Assembly: GCF_001949145.1 (NCBI RefSeq)
Contig: NW_019091359.1
Span: 3,724,472-3,788,471 of the forward strand
DNA length: 64,000 nt
Origin: Acanthaster planci
Taxonomy: Eukaryota > Echinodermata > Asteroidea > Valvatida > Acanthasteridae
Direction: 5' to 3'
How positions within the stretch are numbered: the first letter of the stretch is position 1; the number at the start of each line of letters is the position of its first letter. Under the pieces are notes generated by a model. That model was not told the origin of the DNA. It did not search any database and was given only the letters and a program-made list of their open reading frames with translations. The translations under genes were made by a program, and so were the position numbers. Positions 1-11,330 of this stretch are shown here, piece after piece.

Positions 1-87
1 TGTGTGATATTAATCATTTCAGTGTGTGATATTAATCAATTCAGTGTGTCAACGTGTGTTAAAATTGATCTGGTTCTTCACTCTTAG

Positions 88-3000
88 GTCCAAGTTGAGC
101 TTCAGCAAATGGAGTTTATAACCAAGTATCCAGTCCACATGCAACGGAGTTTGATCCGTGCTGGGGCGTTTGAGAGTTATGAAACGGGCCGAGTTATCAT
201 CCGACACGGTCGGCGACCTTATGCATTTTATCTCGTTCTGGGAGGCTCAGGTATAACCTCGATTCATTCCATGACGCAACGGAAATACATGTACTTTTCC
301 TGTCTACCCCAGGACTTAATTTCAAACTATCAAAGGGGCAATAAATGAGTACAAATTTTAAAGGAACATTTATGCACTTCAAGCCTGGATAAAATTATGC
401 ATGTGAAGTCCCCCTGGTGTTGGAATCAAATGTGATGTTTGGAAATGGATTCTATCTTACATTTATCATCGGTCTTGGATGTAGACAAACAAATTCCCAA
501 ACATAGAATTTTGTATCCACAATGATTTCGTATATTGTTAAACTGTTTATCGTCATGATACCATTTAATCGTTTAAATAATGTTTATTTCTCGTTTTGAT
601 CCTTTGATTTATCACACAGCTCTTCTGCTTGAAGGAGATCCACAAAATAGCGGCAGGCCTGCCGCTGCCTTGCTAAAAGGACACGTATTCGGGGTGCGTT
701 TATCATGTTGAAAAATTCTTGGAACACCCTCGTGACCAGCATTCATCCAATCACAAGCGATGATCAGCTCTTCCCATGTCAAATTGTGGCCTATGCAAAA
801 TCAATTAAGCTGCGCCTTTTTAAAAATATACAGTGAAAATTGTAACCAAAGACTGTTGAGATATGCGTGTACTTTTTATTTGTGTTTGATCTATCTCTCT
901 TTTTCAGCATGAAGCAATAATAAACAGAGGTCGTCACAATGTCACTGTCATATCAAAAGAGTACATTGAACTGTTAAGTCTCACAGCCGAGGTATGTTGA
1001 TTTATGCGAATAGAATTACCTTTTACTAGGGCTTTGATTGCTATCTTTGTGGTCTACTTGACCTGTTTCAAATCGCTTGGTATAGTCAAAAGAATTATAG
1101 ACAGAGATTATTGTTGGTCTAAACAGTGAATATGCGTAAACAGAATAATTTGTGCGAAGTTTTAGAACAAAATTTACCTTGGGTATATGCCTGTCGGTAA
1201 ACACATCGTATGGCATAGCGTCACTGGTGGTTCTGCATGTGTGGAAACATTTGAAACACTTATGCTTTTAGTATTTCCGAATAAATAATCGCAATCAGTA
1301 TGATAATTCCCCTAAAATCAGTCCAACGCTTTGCCAAACATCAAACAGAATTCTTGTTATACCTTTCCCACTTGAAGAATAAATGGAAATCCTTGATCGT
1401 ATTTGCACTATTTGATCATGGACACAACTTATACTGCATGGTCCTGTGGCATATGAGCCTTACCTGAGCTTAAATATCTTATTCAATTCATTTTTTCGAT
1501 GTGAAATCAAAGGAATATTCCCGGATATTCTTGGCGGGTGGCGTGAGCAACATTAGCGGTATAGATGGCAGCTGTTTCATCGAATCAGTTAGCATCTTCA
1601 AAGGATGGCCCCTACATCTTCTTAAGAAACATCCCAAAAAGTGCAGGTTCAATTTCTTCACGTGAGTTTGGCTGATCAGACGAAATTTCCTTGAAGACTT
1701 GATTCTTGCTTGAACCCTCAAAAGAATGATTAAACTATTCTAGAGTAGTTTGTGACAATTTTAAGATAGAGGCGATACCAGTTAAGATGATAACAATTCG
1801 TGGAGATGTGTTTTTATGTTCATCTGTTATCGAAATATAGGAAAGAAAGATAGACCAAGTTAAGTAATTTCCTATTCCCCATCGGCACTTAAAGACGTTC
1901 CGGTAACTTGTCTTGCATGTTGCTATTTATCAAATAGGAGAGGCATAGTTATCGAACAGGATAGCAGCCGAAGTGATTGGATCTACATCATCAAATCAGT
2001 GAGTAATTTGGCAGTTGGCCCCTACTTGTTTCTATGCCAAATAATTTAACTCTAACGAGGACTTGAGCGTGTGTTTTCAGTCTGAAATATTTTATCACGG
2101 CGATGTTTATTATACCGATGTTCTCCAGCATTTTATGTCAATTTCTCAGACCTAATGGTTCAGTTCAGAGACAATATTGCAATCATCTGACTAGAAGTTT
2201 GGGATAAAATGCACTGTGAAAAGACTAGTTTTCCGGAGGAGTAATATTGCTTTGACTTTCTTCTTGAACAGGGTAGTTGTGCTGTCTTGAAGAAACTTCA
2301 CTACGGGGAACCATTGTCAGCCAAAAGGAAACGAAATCTTCCAGGTAAGTGGACCATACCAGTGTAAATCACTCTAATTTTTAGCCAGAGAACTGGCCTG
2401 TCAAATTGTTGAGGAGAATGGGGATGACGTGTATTGTTACAAATATCGAAGTATAGTTGCATGTAATTTTTTCAATGTTTAGTTGAAATTTCAACTATGC
2501 AGTAAAGCATCATGTAACAACACGAGCTTTTCAGTGACCTCACCATTTCGTCAGATTGAACTGGATTGATTTCCTCAACTACCCTGTGCATAGCGATTTC
2601 ACTGCGAAGAGGAGCATCACTGTCATTGAGTCATGAAGAGCAGCTAGCCAACAGACTAAGAGATATGCAAAAAAAGCGCGCAAAAGCTCTCAAGGGTAAG
2701 TCACGACGTCTTAAAGATACACGACCTACGAATATCGTGAGGATACCCATGATGGAAGACTCACTGTCGACTGATCTCCTTGGTCATGAACTATCCACTT
2801 TGGATCAAAAACCATCACTGCCGAATGTGAACCAGTGCGACATCCTGCCTGCTATCGTGATCTCCCACTCCAGTCGTCCTGCTAGCTCGTCGTCTCAAGT
2901 GCTTTATGATTCAATGGAGCACGGCCCGGAGTCACCGCATTCACCAGCAGATGGAGAGATCAAGCCGGTATTTTCTGGATTTTCACGGGTAGGGCTGATT

Positions 3001-5914
3001 CCACTCTCTTTTGTAAAATTTTTTCTTCAAGGCACTGCTTGTTGAATAAACTTTGTTTTGGAAATTGAGGCAATTAAGAGAACAACTCTTTCCAAATCTC
3101 TGCAAACATTTTTGAGACGATCTGTAGGCGTATTTGCAGAAATTTAGAGAATGCCCTGACAGGACTTTGTGACTTGTACCTGCTTTCATGAAGGAGATCA
3201 TCAGCCTGAAGAATATACTTGTTTTATCATGCCTGATGGCATCAGGCATGATAAAACAAGTATATTCTTCTTGTGTACTATATTGTGCAAAAAGTATGTG
3301 AATTAGAAATTTTCTGCTACTGATTATTATGTGACCACTTGCCAGGCGAAAAGAGAAAAGGCCTAGTATGCTTCACATGATGACATTTAAGCACAAGGGG
3401 CGAGTTTTTTCAAGGGACAGTAAAATTATTTTTCTGTGTTATCCTTGTGACCTTATGGCGGGTAATATGTTGCATGTTGGACTTTCTTCATGCTTTGCAG
3501 TAGAAGAGAATTGAAATAGTCGCTTCTCCGTCTTCACATTTACAAAAATGTCTTTTGAGGGAATGGGGACCATGTCCCTTGGTGGGGCGGGCGAATGGGG
3601 ACCATGTTCCCTTTGGGGGAATGGGGACCATGTTCCTTCTTTGATTTGTCCATATTTCAGTAAACATTTCAGATTAAGTGTGGTCTAGTGGTGTGAGTAA
3701 AGTTAAGGTAGACTTGTCATAGCTAAGAGTGACAGATTGCCGAGTGCGAGATCACAGTTCTGTTTTTATGCCTTGACGTCATACAAAGATTAAAAAAAAG
3801 AGGAAAATACAGATATCTGATATAATACAAGTAAGATGTGTCAGTCTTACTGACATGTTTTTCGGAACATCCCGACTGCAAACTAACAACCTGCTTTAAC
3901 TTGTCTTTTGTGTTCCAGGGTCCGTTTTTAACTCACACGAAACACCTTCCTAAAATCAGCGAGGGAGGACAGTCTGGGGAGACGCCACACCACGAAACCG
4001 ATTCAATCACAGACCTCGAGAAAAGTAAGAGAAAACATCCTGAAGTATATCAGACATCAATACAGTACAATTTTAGAGTATTCACGTATTGACTGTCCTT
4101 TGAATCAGGAAAAGAAAGAAGTTGGGCTTTTCCTCTGTTTTGATTGCAGGATCAGTTTGACATAGGGCAAAAGGGAATTTTGCATAATCCTGCCAAAACG
4201 GTTCAATTTGTTTTTCCAAACTGATAACAAATGACTACGTCAGAAGGTTTCCGAGGAGGCTTTTGAATTTTGCTATGTTTATTTTATTACAGATAGAGCG
4301 CCCTCAAGCCACTCCAGTGATTCAGTCCAGTCATATTCCCACCTTGAAACCCAAGCCCATCCCAATCCATCATATCAGCTGGATGATGGGCTAACCAACG
4401 ACGAACAGGTTATTATCATCATTGGCTATTAATACATATAATTTGTTTTTCATTTTAGGTAAAAAAGTTGCAATCTGGAGCTTTGTTGATGCTATGACCT
4501 CAACTACATCGCTAAATTGTATTTGATAGCAGTCAAGGAAATGGTTCATTCAACGGACATTTTCGTTGAATGGAAATTAGTTTCAACGTAACTGGTGTGT
4601 TTGCAGTAATTTTTTAACATGTGGAATTTTTCTCTGTATATTGTCTACAGTTTGCAAAGACCACCAACATTGGGAGAGATACCTTTGTACAAATAGATGT
4701 ATTGGAATCGGGAGCAATTTTCGTAAGTATAACAAATACCGCTTTCTATAGTTTGGGGGTACTGGTTGGAGATGCTTTCAAGTAAGATGTATAGGCATTG
4801 GCTTCCTGTGGGAGATTCATGTAAGATCAAAACAAAAGAAATCACAATCAATTTTCCTGTGTTGTACCCTTGTATGTTTTGAAAAAGTTGAGCTTTCTTT
4901 AGGTTGAATATTTTGACTATACAAAAGCTTGATCAATAAGTAGGACAGTTCTACAAAAGTTTTGCTTAAATGTACGCTGCATGTACCTTCAGCAAAAGTT
5001 AGGGAATATAGTTTAAAACCTCTCTACAAATGTACTTTTAATTCATGTGTGCAGGGAGTCTCTGATTTGGTTTTTGGCAAGCAACCTGGTCTTTGCCTTG
5101 TCAGTAATGGAGCAGAATGTATCATGGTAGCCAAGAAGTTCTATGCTAAACATGCCACAGAGGCAAACTTAAAAGCCATCACAGATCATGTAAGTGGCGT
5201 TTATTTAGTCTGCACCACTGGTTTGTACAGGCTTTTACTCATTGCTCTCTGTGTACAATAACAATAATGAAATAATATGTTGTGAACGCTATGTGACGTT
5301 TTCCGAGTGAACAGATCACTGCTACATTCGTTTTAATTAAAGCCATTTTCCTCTTTTGACCTAGATTACTTTTATTTACATGATTATGATTAGATTGTTC
5401 TAGTTAGGCGCATAATCTGAAATAGAAAATATTGTGGCCACCTCAAACTACATTAGAGTCCATTCAAAAAGCTTTTTTTGGCTGTGTGATAGAAAAAGGA
5501 GTTTTTTTCAGAACACCAACGGTGAAAGTTTTACTTAAAATAAAAAATAACTATGATTATCACGTTAACTAAGGTGTAGGGGCCTACATCAGACTTTAAA
5601 ATTGGATGAAATATGGTCCAAGAAATGTAGTTGTGAGCAAATAACTAATAATTATCAAATCACAGTCATAATTAGGCTCACATAAGTCACTGTTATTAAC
5701 ATGGTTGTTTATCACTTTCCTCTCTCAGCTTCGCCCCTACCCTACTGAGGACACTCTCCTTCGAGACCTGCGGGAGAAGTTGACTTGGCAGGATCATCGG
5801 ACTAAGACGCTATCTGACACAGCGCACAACTTGAGACGTCAAAGAAGAGAGAGCCTTGCTGGAGTTGGTCTACCGAGACCACAAGCTGCAATAAGCATGA
5901 ACATCGGACCATAA
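88..5914 (+). CDS. CNBD2: CNBD2-like cyclic nucleotide-binding protein, 5' partial (paralog A)
   Basis: The gene enters from the left edge. Exons: 88-250, 620-693, 908-991, 1513-1661, 1938-1998, 2272-2344, 2594-2988, 3919-4024, 4293-4408, 4651-4722, 5055-5189, 5729-5914. All junctions are GT-AG and the phases add up to an open frame of 537 visible residues ending in TAA. The first exon encodes the start of a cyclic-nucleotide-binding (CNB) beta-barrel (GRVIIRHGRRPYAFYLVLGG). Exons 2-3 carry the phosphate-binding cassette, which reads FGHEAIINRGRH, so the usual Glu and Arg are both replaced by His. A second CNB-like barrel starts at RGIVIEQDSSRSDWIYIIKS. It is interrupted by a long polar linker (exons 7-9, Ser/Pro-rich) and resumes with VSDLVFGKQPGLCLVSNGAE. 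CNBD2 proteins are known from testis and sperm; that role here is inference. The exon order and most exon lengths match the gene at 23313-34843. The N-terminal exons lie outside the window. I saw no AATAAA close after the stop. Confidence 0.88.
3208..3270. repeat. Perfect 31-bp inverted repeat with 1-base spacer
   Basis: Left arm 3208-3238 starts GAAGAATATACTTG and ends CCTGATG. Right arm 3240-3270 is its exact reverse complement, and only the G at 3239 separates them. It lies in an intron of the plus-strand CNBD2-like gene. Confidence 0.95.
3561..3636 (+). repeat. Short GAATGGGGACCATG minisatellite
   Basis: Three copies of GAATGGGGACCATGTTCC (first with TCCC), separated by G-rich spacers, within a CNBD2-like intron. 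Confidence 0.8.
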
Positions 5915-6386
5915 GCTGCTAAATTGCTTACAATCATACTGATTGGCCAAAATTGTCTGAAGTGGTTGTTTTGATTCAGCGATCTATTGACCAGACAATT
6001 ATTTTAGCAGAAATATCATGTGTCATATCCAAATTAAGACTTGACATTCAAACTTGCCCGAATTACTTATACATGTACAACAACCCGGAATGCTATGTGG
6101 CATTAATATTTTGAGTTGATCGTGATATAAAAATCATGAAGTTACATTGTACCTTACAAGACTTATCCAAAGTACGCTTTCCCAAATTATCTCCAATAAG
6201 ATTAAGTTTGGCATTGAGAATGGAAGAAGTAAACATGTTTACGACGTACGCGTAGTAAACGAATTGACTGCATAAGAAGTATACAAGGACTTTAACGAGA
6301 AATAATACAATTCCACTTTTGTCGCTATACCCTGAAAGTGACAGGGAACTGCATATAAAATTCATTACCGTGATAAGAAGAGAGGG
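5915..6386. other. Intergenic, convergent 3' ends
   Basis: This lies between the stop codons of the plus-strand CNBD2-like gene and the minus-strand KCTD-like gene. It is AT-rich and I see no further coding sequence or repeat in it. Confidence 0.6.
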
Positions 6387-7061
6387 TTATTTTCCGTAGA
6401 TGTCAGAAAGTTCTGTCTCTATCTTTGTTGCCAATTCATCAATTTTGTAGAAAGGTACTTCTTCTCGAAGTTGTACAAGTGCTTCAGCGCGAGATTCATC
6501 ATCATCGTCGGCGACATCAAAAGATCCATCCTGAATGAATTGCCACAGGTAACGAAAGCTCTCAGCATTTCTTCTATAAATCGTGAACACATTACGACTT
6601 GGGTTTGACTCGGAACGATACTTAACCATTTGAGCCAAGAACGACTTGACAAACGTTTTGTTCCCCATCAGGGTTGAACGACTTTCTGAAAAACACTTTC
6701 CTTCAACTATGATGTAAATCCTTGCAGGATCAAAATCTGGCCGATTGTTTATCACAGCTTCGGAAAGGCGCCAGTTCTGGTAGAACGCAGCCTCTGATTC
6801 CAGCAGACCAATGTCTTTGAAACCCTTCGGCAGGTCTAGTCGATCATGACGCATAAAACCAAGCACGTAGCGGAAGAGTGGCCCATCTGCGTCAATTAAA
6901 AAGTTCCCCTCCTTGTCTTTTGCACATCTCTGATTGAAGTTGCCGCTGAACATACGTCCTAGTCTAGATTCCAAGTCGCTCCGCAGTGTACTCAAGGTGG
7001 TAAAGTAAACCTGCCCGCCTACATTCAGACCTATAAATGTAGATTGTTGGCAACTTTCCAT
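6387..7061 (-). CDS. KCTD-type BTB/POZ (T1) domain protein
   Basis: Single-exon frame of 224 aa if the Met at 7061 is used (MESCQQSTFIGLNVGGQVYF); an in-frame Met 17 codons upstream is possible, but the family normally starts a few residues before the LNVGG strand. Residues about 8-105 form a potassium-channel-tetramerisation-type BTB domain. Visible landmarks are LNVGGQVYFTT, LGRMFSG, FLIDADGPLFRYVLGFMR and the ESEAAFYQ helix. KCTD proteins usually form oligomers and often act as cullin-3 adaptors; neither is demonstrated here. Residues about 118-220 form a second, weaker alpha/beta half (IYIIVEGKCFSES, then RNVFTIYRRNAESFRYLWQF) that resembles a diverged repeat of the same fold. The gene converges with the CNBD2-like gene and lies downstream of ectoine-synthase-like copy 1 on the same strand. 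Which KCTD subfamily it belongs to cannot be settled by eye. Confidence 0.85.
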   Translation of the reverse strand: MESCQQSTFIGLNVGGQVYFTTLSTLRSDLESRLGRMFSGNFNQRCAKDKEGNFLIDADGPLFRYVLGFMRHDRLDLPKGFKDIGLLESEAAFYQNWRLSEAVINNRPDFDPARIYIIVEGKCFSESRSTLMGNKTFVKSFLAQMVKYRSESNPSRNVFTIYRRNAESFRYLWQFIQDGSFDVADDDDESRAEALVQLREEVPFYKIDELATKIETELSDIYGK

Positions 7062-7812
7062 GCTCAGAAATAGCAACTTGCAGATCACAGATTCCAATAT
7101 GCACGCGTACATACACCTGTGAAGTTTAGGTGATAAGCATAGAGGAAGTCGATTGTGAAAGCTGCCAACAAGGATGAGGTGTATAGCCTGTTGAACTTTG
7201 ACCCTCCTGACCGGTATCGTCTGTTTTGGTTTCCTTGTTCAGACCAATTAAAATGCTTAACATTAAGAAAACAAACTCGACCCGAATGGCTGTTATGTGC
7301 TCACTGTATATAACTCGCTATTTAAGTTCACATCCTCTTTTCAATTTGCCAAGGACATCGAAATTCCGGTTTTTTTTCCACTCTGTGACGGGAGTTCTTG
7401 TGGAAGTTGAGCAGTACATGTACGTGTTTTCAATTTGAAACTTTTTATTTAATAAAAGTAGATAAAAAGCAAAAGTCATTGTTCTGAGAGTTCTTTGAAT
7501 TTTATTTACTAGGCTCGTTCAAGAATGTCATTGGCATTTATAAGCCTAATACACCACAGAATATATCTGTGAATTAAACTTTTATACTTTATTATTATTT
7601 TTAATTTTATTCTCGCCATCTTTGTGCATTTTGTCTTTGTATGATTAAAGTTTTTTTTGGAGTTAACTGTGAGAGTCCTGTAGCTTGTAAGGGGAATCAG
7701 CGGCATCCACTTTATAAAGAAATAAACTTTTTTAGCTACACAGATTTGAAGTGTATCAATATTTCTTATGAAAAAAAGAAATTGCATTTCAGTATACATT
7801 TTCTTATCAAAT
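7062..7812. other. Intergenic; poly(A) signals of ectoine-synthase-like copy 1
   Basis: AT-rich spacer. Minus-strand AATAAA hexamers (TTTATT on the plus strand) occur at 7606-7611, 7501-7506 and 7444-7449, suitable for 3' end formation of the gene ending at 7813. The short overlapping frames here look like chance. Confidence 0.45.
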
Positions 7813-8595
7813 TCAATATGAACTCTCAAAACCAGTAAACCCGTCCTCAGTCAGGACCTGCTCTTCTTTTCCCGTCAGGGCGGGATAGAAGATAGAGATA
7901 CAGTTAGAATATTCCTCGTGGTTTTCCAGTATGTGACGGTCATGATCATTTAAAAGGACGTTGGTGCCATTCCCTGCATCCACCTTAGAGCTATGGTTTA
8001 CCCAGGTACCACTGGTATCCTGCCATTTGTAGGTGACTCGCCCAGAGGTGTAGTACACACTTTCTGTGTGGTGTTGATGGGCCAATTTAGAAGACGTTAC
8101 AGGGTTTAATCGCGTTTTGCTGATACCCAGAGGAAGCCCGTCTGGTTTGAGGAGGTATTGCCAACTGTGGCCGTTTCCCCAGTCGACATCTCTTTCAGTA
8201 CCATCAATTTCTGCTAAGCTTCGCACAACTGCCAAAGAGGTATAAACCAACTCATTGTCTGGATAGTAGACTACGAACACACGCATGGGGCCCTCTGCTG
8301 ACACTGTCAATTCGTAGATCACATCGGAGGACAGTGCTATCACAGTATCAGGGCAAATATCCCGCTTTTCCCCACCAGCGCTAGCTTGAAACTTCCCCCT
8401 TCCGCTAATGCAGTAGTAGAAATGAAGGCTTCTCTTGTTGTCAGGTGATCTGAAGGGAACAGTGGAATTGGCCTGGACACGTGCCTCATATATAGTGAAG
8501 TCACTGAAGTCTTTCTCAGTGGTCAGCTGGACTCCGCTGAGTGCGCTGTTTGGAAGGGTACTTTCGGGAAAATCGACAGAATGTGTAATCAGCAT
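7813..8595 (-). CDS. ectC-like: Ectoine-synthase-like double-cupin protein, copy 1
   Basis: Uninterrupted frame of 260 aa. EctC is a small metal-dependent cupin that closes N-gamma-acetyl-diaminobutyrate to ectoine. The C-terminal half (about 138-258) follows EctC closely: a GNGHS..YLLKPDG lead-in, TESVYYTSGRVTY, NDHDRHILENHEE, and the diagnostic IFYPALTGKEE followed by EDG. The N-terminal half (about 15-115) repeats the fold: YYCISGRGKFQ, CPDTVIALSSD, MRVFVVYYPDNE. From family knowledge the EctC iron ligands are a Glu, a Tyr and a His. The matching C-half positions are Glu178, Val213 and His221, so the Tyr is missing; the conserved Cys of the CVF motif is Ser234. The N half has none of the three ligands. 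There is no signal peptide, so a cytosolic location is likely. An acceptor-like CAG lies 12 bases before the ATG (exon would begin at 8608), which suggests an intron in the 5' UTR. Copies 2 and 3 lie upstream on the same strand. Family assignment is firm; enzymatic activity is doubtful. Confidence 0.85.
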   Translation of the reverse strand: MLITHSVDFPESTLPNSALSGVQLTTEKDFSDFTIYEARVQANSTVPFRSPDNKRSLHFYYCISGRGKFQASAGGEKRDICPDTVIALSSDVIYELTVSAEGPMRVFVVYYPDNELVYTSLAVVRSLAEIDGTERDVDWGNGHSWQYLLKPDGLPLGISKTRLNPVTSSKLAHQHHTESVYYTSGRVTYKWQDTSGTWVNHSSKVDAGNGTNVLLNDHDRHILENHEEYSNCISIFYPALTGKEEQVLTEDGFTGFESSY

Positions 8596-9536
8596 GTTTA
8601 AAGATAAGCTGAAGGAAAAAAAAGGACAAAAAGTGAAAATAAGATAACTAATTCACAATCATGTCTGTGCATTTACTAAAAAAGAATTGCCACGATGATA
8701 CATGTATAGTGTCAATACCATATTTAAATTATACATCTCCATACTACAGAAAAAGTGTAGTATCAAATTGCTTCAGGTTAGTGATATTTTGAATACCTTG
8801 AAATACAATTCTCCTTGTTAACTTACCTCTCTGACCTCAGCATACAAAATGTAAAAAGGAATCCTGCATTTATGTTGGTCAAAGGCAGTCTACGAGCCCA
8901 AAGCTAGCTGAATTTAATGCGTAGGTAAACCAATAATTATGGCAGACACCAAAATATGCCTCCGTACGAGGTCTATTCAGTTCAACTAATACTGACTTCG
9001 TACGTGAAAAGGGCCAAGGTTCAGTTTCATTGTAACAAAGGTCAAAACTCTGTTTGCCTAACTTAATATAGTTGGGTTTTATTCTTATTTTTCGAGGCAA
9101 GGCATGCTAACAATGCCGTTCAAAACGTGTAGATTCTTTTATTTGAATAGGCGAGGACGCGAAGCGTCCAAGCCCAACGCCTCCTCGCCCATTGGAATCA
9201 AACAATTTCCACATTTTGAGTCGTTTCTCTGATTTACACCACGTTTCCCTTTACTATTGTTGCATGATAGAAGAACTTTTTTACTATGCTTTGAGCCGAG
9301 ATGAATTCCATCCATTATCCATCTTTGGACCCCTGTGTAAATCTGCGTGTACATAAAAGTCTCACTTTTGGCCCAAGTAGTTAAATTGTATAACTCTTCG
9401 CCTAGCTGCACAACTGTTTTTTTTTATTCTCTTGCAAGCAAGATGCGTGCTTACCAAGTCATACACATGCAGTCAGCAACCATCGGTGGATCGTAGGGCG
9501 CACAAGTTAAGTTATCAAATGCTACCGCTATGACTT
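8596..9536. other. Upstream region of copy 1; GC-rich hairpin
   Basis: No gene seen. At 9155-9169 there is a perfect hairpin (GGACGC, loop GAA, GCGTCC), nested inside a longer GGCGAGG/CCTCGCC pairing at 9150-9156 and 9183-9189. Any 5' UTR exon of copy 1 should lie here or further right, but I cannot place it. Confidence 0.4.
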
Positions 9537-11330
9537 GTGGACTTTTTATTTTATTTTCTAAGTAACAAAAACTCAAACTCCCTGTTTTTCACACTTTTTA
9601 CCCAAAAGGAGGTTGCTGATTGTATAAGCAAATTTCCTTCTGGGAAGGTGCCTGGTTGTGATGATCTAAGTCCCTGTGTCATCAAGCAGGCAAGGAACGC
9701 ACTTGCTAAGACCTTGGCTGATATCTTTATCAAGGTTCTCACAGCTAGAGTGTTTCCTGATTGTCTACGAAAAGCCAAAGTAATACCGATTTACAAAAAA
9801 GGTTGTAAGCACGATGTAACTAATTATAGACCTATTTCTGTCCTATCTACATTTTCAAAATTGTTTGAAAAGCTTATTTATCAGAGATTATTATCTTTCT
9901 TCACACGACATTTTTTTCTGAATCACAAAATTGGCGATATTATATGTTCTTAGTAATGTAATGCGATTGACAAACAGAACTTCTCCATTGGTGTATTTCT
10001 AGACTTATCAAAAGCTTCTGACACTGTCCATCATAACATTTACTAAAAAAAATTAGAGTATTACGGAATTTGTGGTACAGCTCTAGACTTATTAAAAAGT
10101 TCTCTCTGTAACAGAGAGCAGTGCATATCGTTTAAATCTGTGAATTCCAGCAGTCGGGGAGTCAATGAACCCCACACAAGGCAGTCCTTGTGTGGGGTAC
10201 CACAAGGTTCTAATTGAGGACCATTGCTATTTCTACTTTACATCAACGACAGATTATAAAGTACCTCAAACAGTACCTCAAACAGTGTTGTATACACACA
10301 ATAATGTAAATGAAGCAATCCAAAAAAACTAATTTGGAACTTGCTAAAATTAATGAGTGGCTTTAGCAAACAAATTGTGTATTAATGCCCTCAAATCACA
10401 TTACATAATATTTGGTTCACATCAATTTAAGTATTCACAAAATGTCCACTTGATCTTAAACAATTCGAGGTTGACCCAAGTACAAAATTTCTGGGTGTAA
10501 CACTGGATGAAAATCATACTTGTAAATGTCACATCGATGAGGTAGCTTTAAACAATACCCAAGAAAATAGGCATTATGAATCGCTTAAGGCTTTGTCTTC
10601 TGGATAAGGTTTCATTAAGATTGTATAATTCCTTAATTTACCATATTTGAATTATGCTATTATTACCCGGGGCAGCTCGCCATCTAGATGTAACAGATTT
10701 CTTACTCAACAAAAGCGAGTGGTTCGTGTAATTACAAATGCCGGTTCCCGTGATCATTCTGCTCCATTGTTTTCTAAATTAAATCTTTTACAGTGTAATA
10801 ACCTATATCACCTGAATCTAGCGAAGTTAAAAATTAAGGCATGACCTACTCCCTCCCTGTCATAAAGCCTGTTTTACCTTGACATCAACCATCCATGATT
10901 TCAATACACGAAGTAGTTCAAAGGGAAACCTGTACGTCCAGTTTAGCAGGACGTCAATGTCTATCTTTACCCGTCTTTGTAAAGAAACTAAAAACAAATT
11001 TTTTCAGAGAAATGTACATAAATTTTCCGAAGTGCTCTTTTAATTAAGCATCTTGTCCTTGTCTCACACTTGTCAGCCGTATGCTATGTTTTGTTTGTCC
11101 CTTGACTGTACGTTTTTTGGTCTTCTTTTCTGATTGCCTCCTCGTTGTCTGTCTGTCCATAGGTTAGGGTACAAAAGCATTTGCATGCTTAACCTAACAC
11201 CAAAATGTTGTCATTTTCTTCTTAATGTTATGTAACAATGATGATATTAATGATATTTATCTGTGACAAATGTACATTTGTGTATCTAATTTGTGTCCAC
11301 AATGGCAACATTGAATAAATGTCCTCCTCT
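9537..11330 (+). mobile_element. Dead non-LTR retrotransposon (CR1/Jockey/L2-type reverse transcriptase)
   Basis: The frame at about 9597-9953 matches the start of a LINE reverse transcriptase: EVADCISKFPSGKVPGCDDL, then KVIPIYKKG and NYRPISVLSTFSKLFEKLIY. After stops and frame changes, motif A appears near 9990 (FLDLSKASDTVHH, with the usual Phe of AFDT changed to Ser). Motif B follows near 10190 (CGVPQGSN, stop, GPLLFLLYIND). I cannot find the FADD catalytic motif. Further C-terminal pieces follow: STKFLGVTLDE near 10480 and NYAIITRGSSPSRCNRFLTQ at 10647. The tail at 11160-11200 has a hairpin-like stretch (GTTAGG ... CCTAAC around AAGCATTTGCATGCTT), as is common at CR1/L2 3' ends. Many stops and frameshifts show it is inactive. 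It sits between ectoine-synthase-like copies 1 and 2. Confidence 0.85.

Noticed and set aside
2566-3045. Independent 159-residue gene with its own Met
   Set aside because: It is exon 7 of the CNBD2-like gene plus read-through into introns; phase continuity with 2344 and 3919 supports an exon at 2594-2988.
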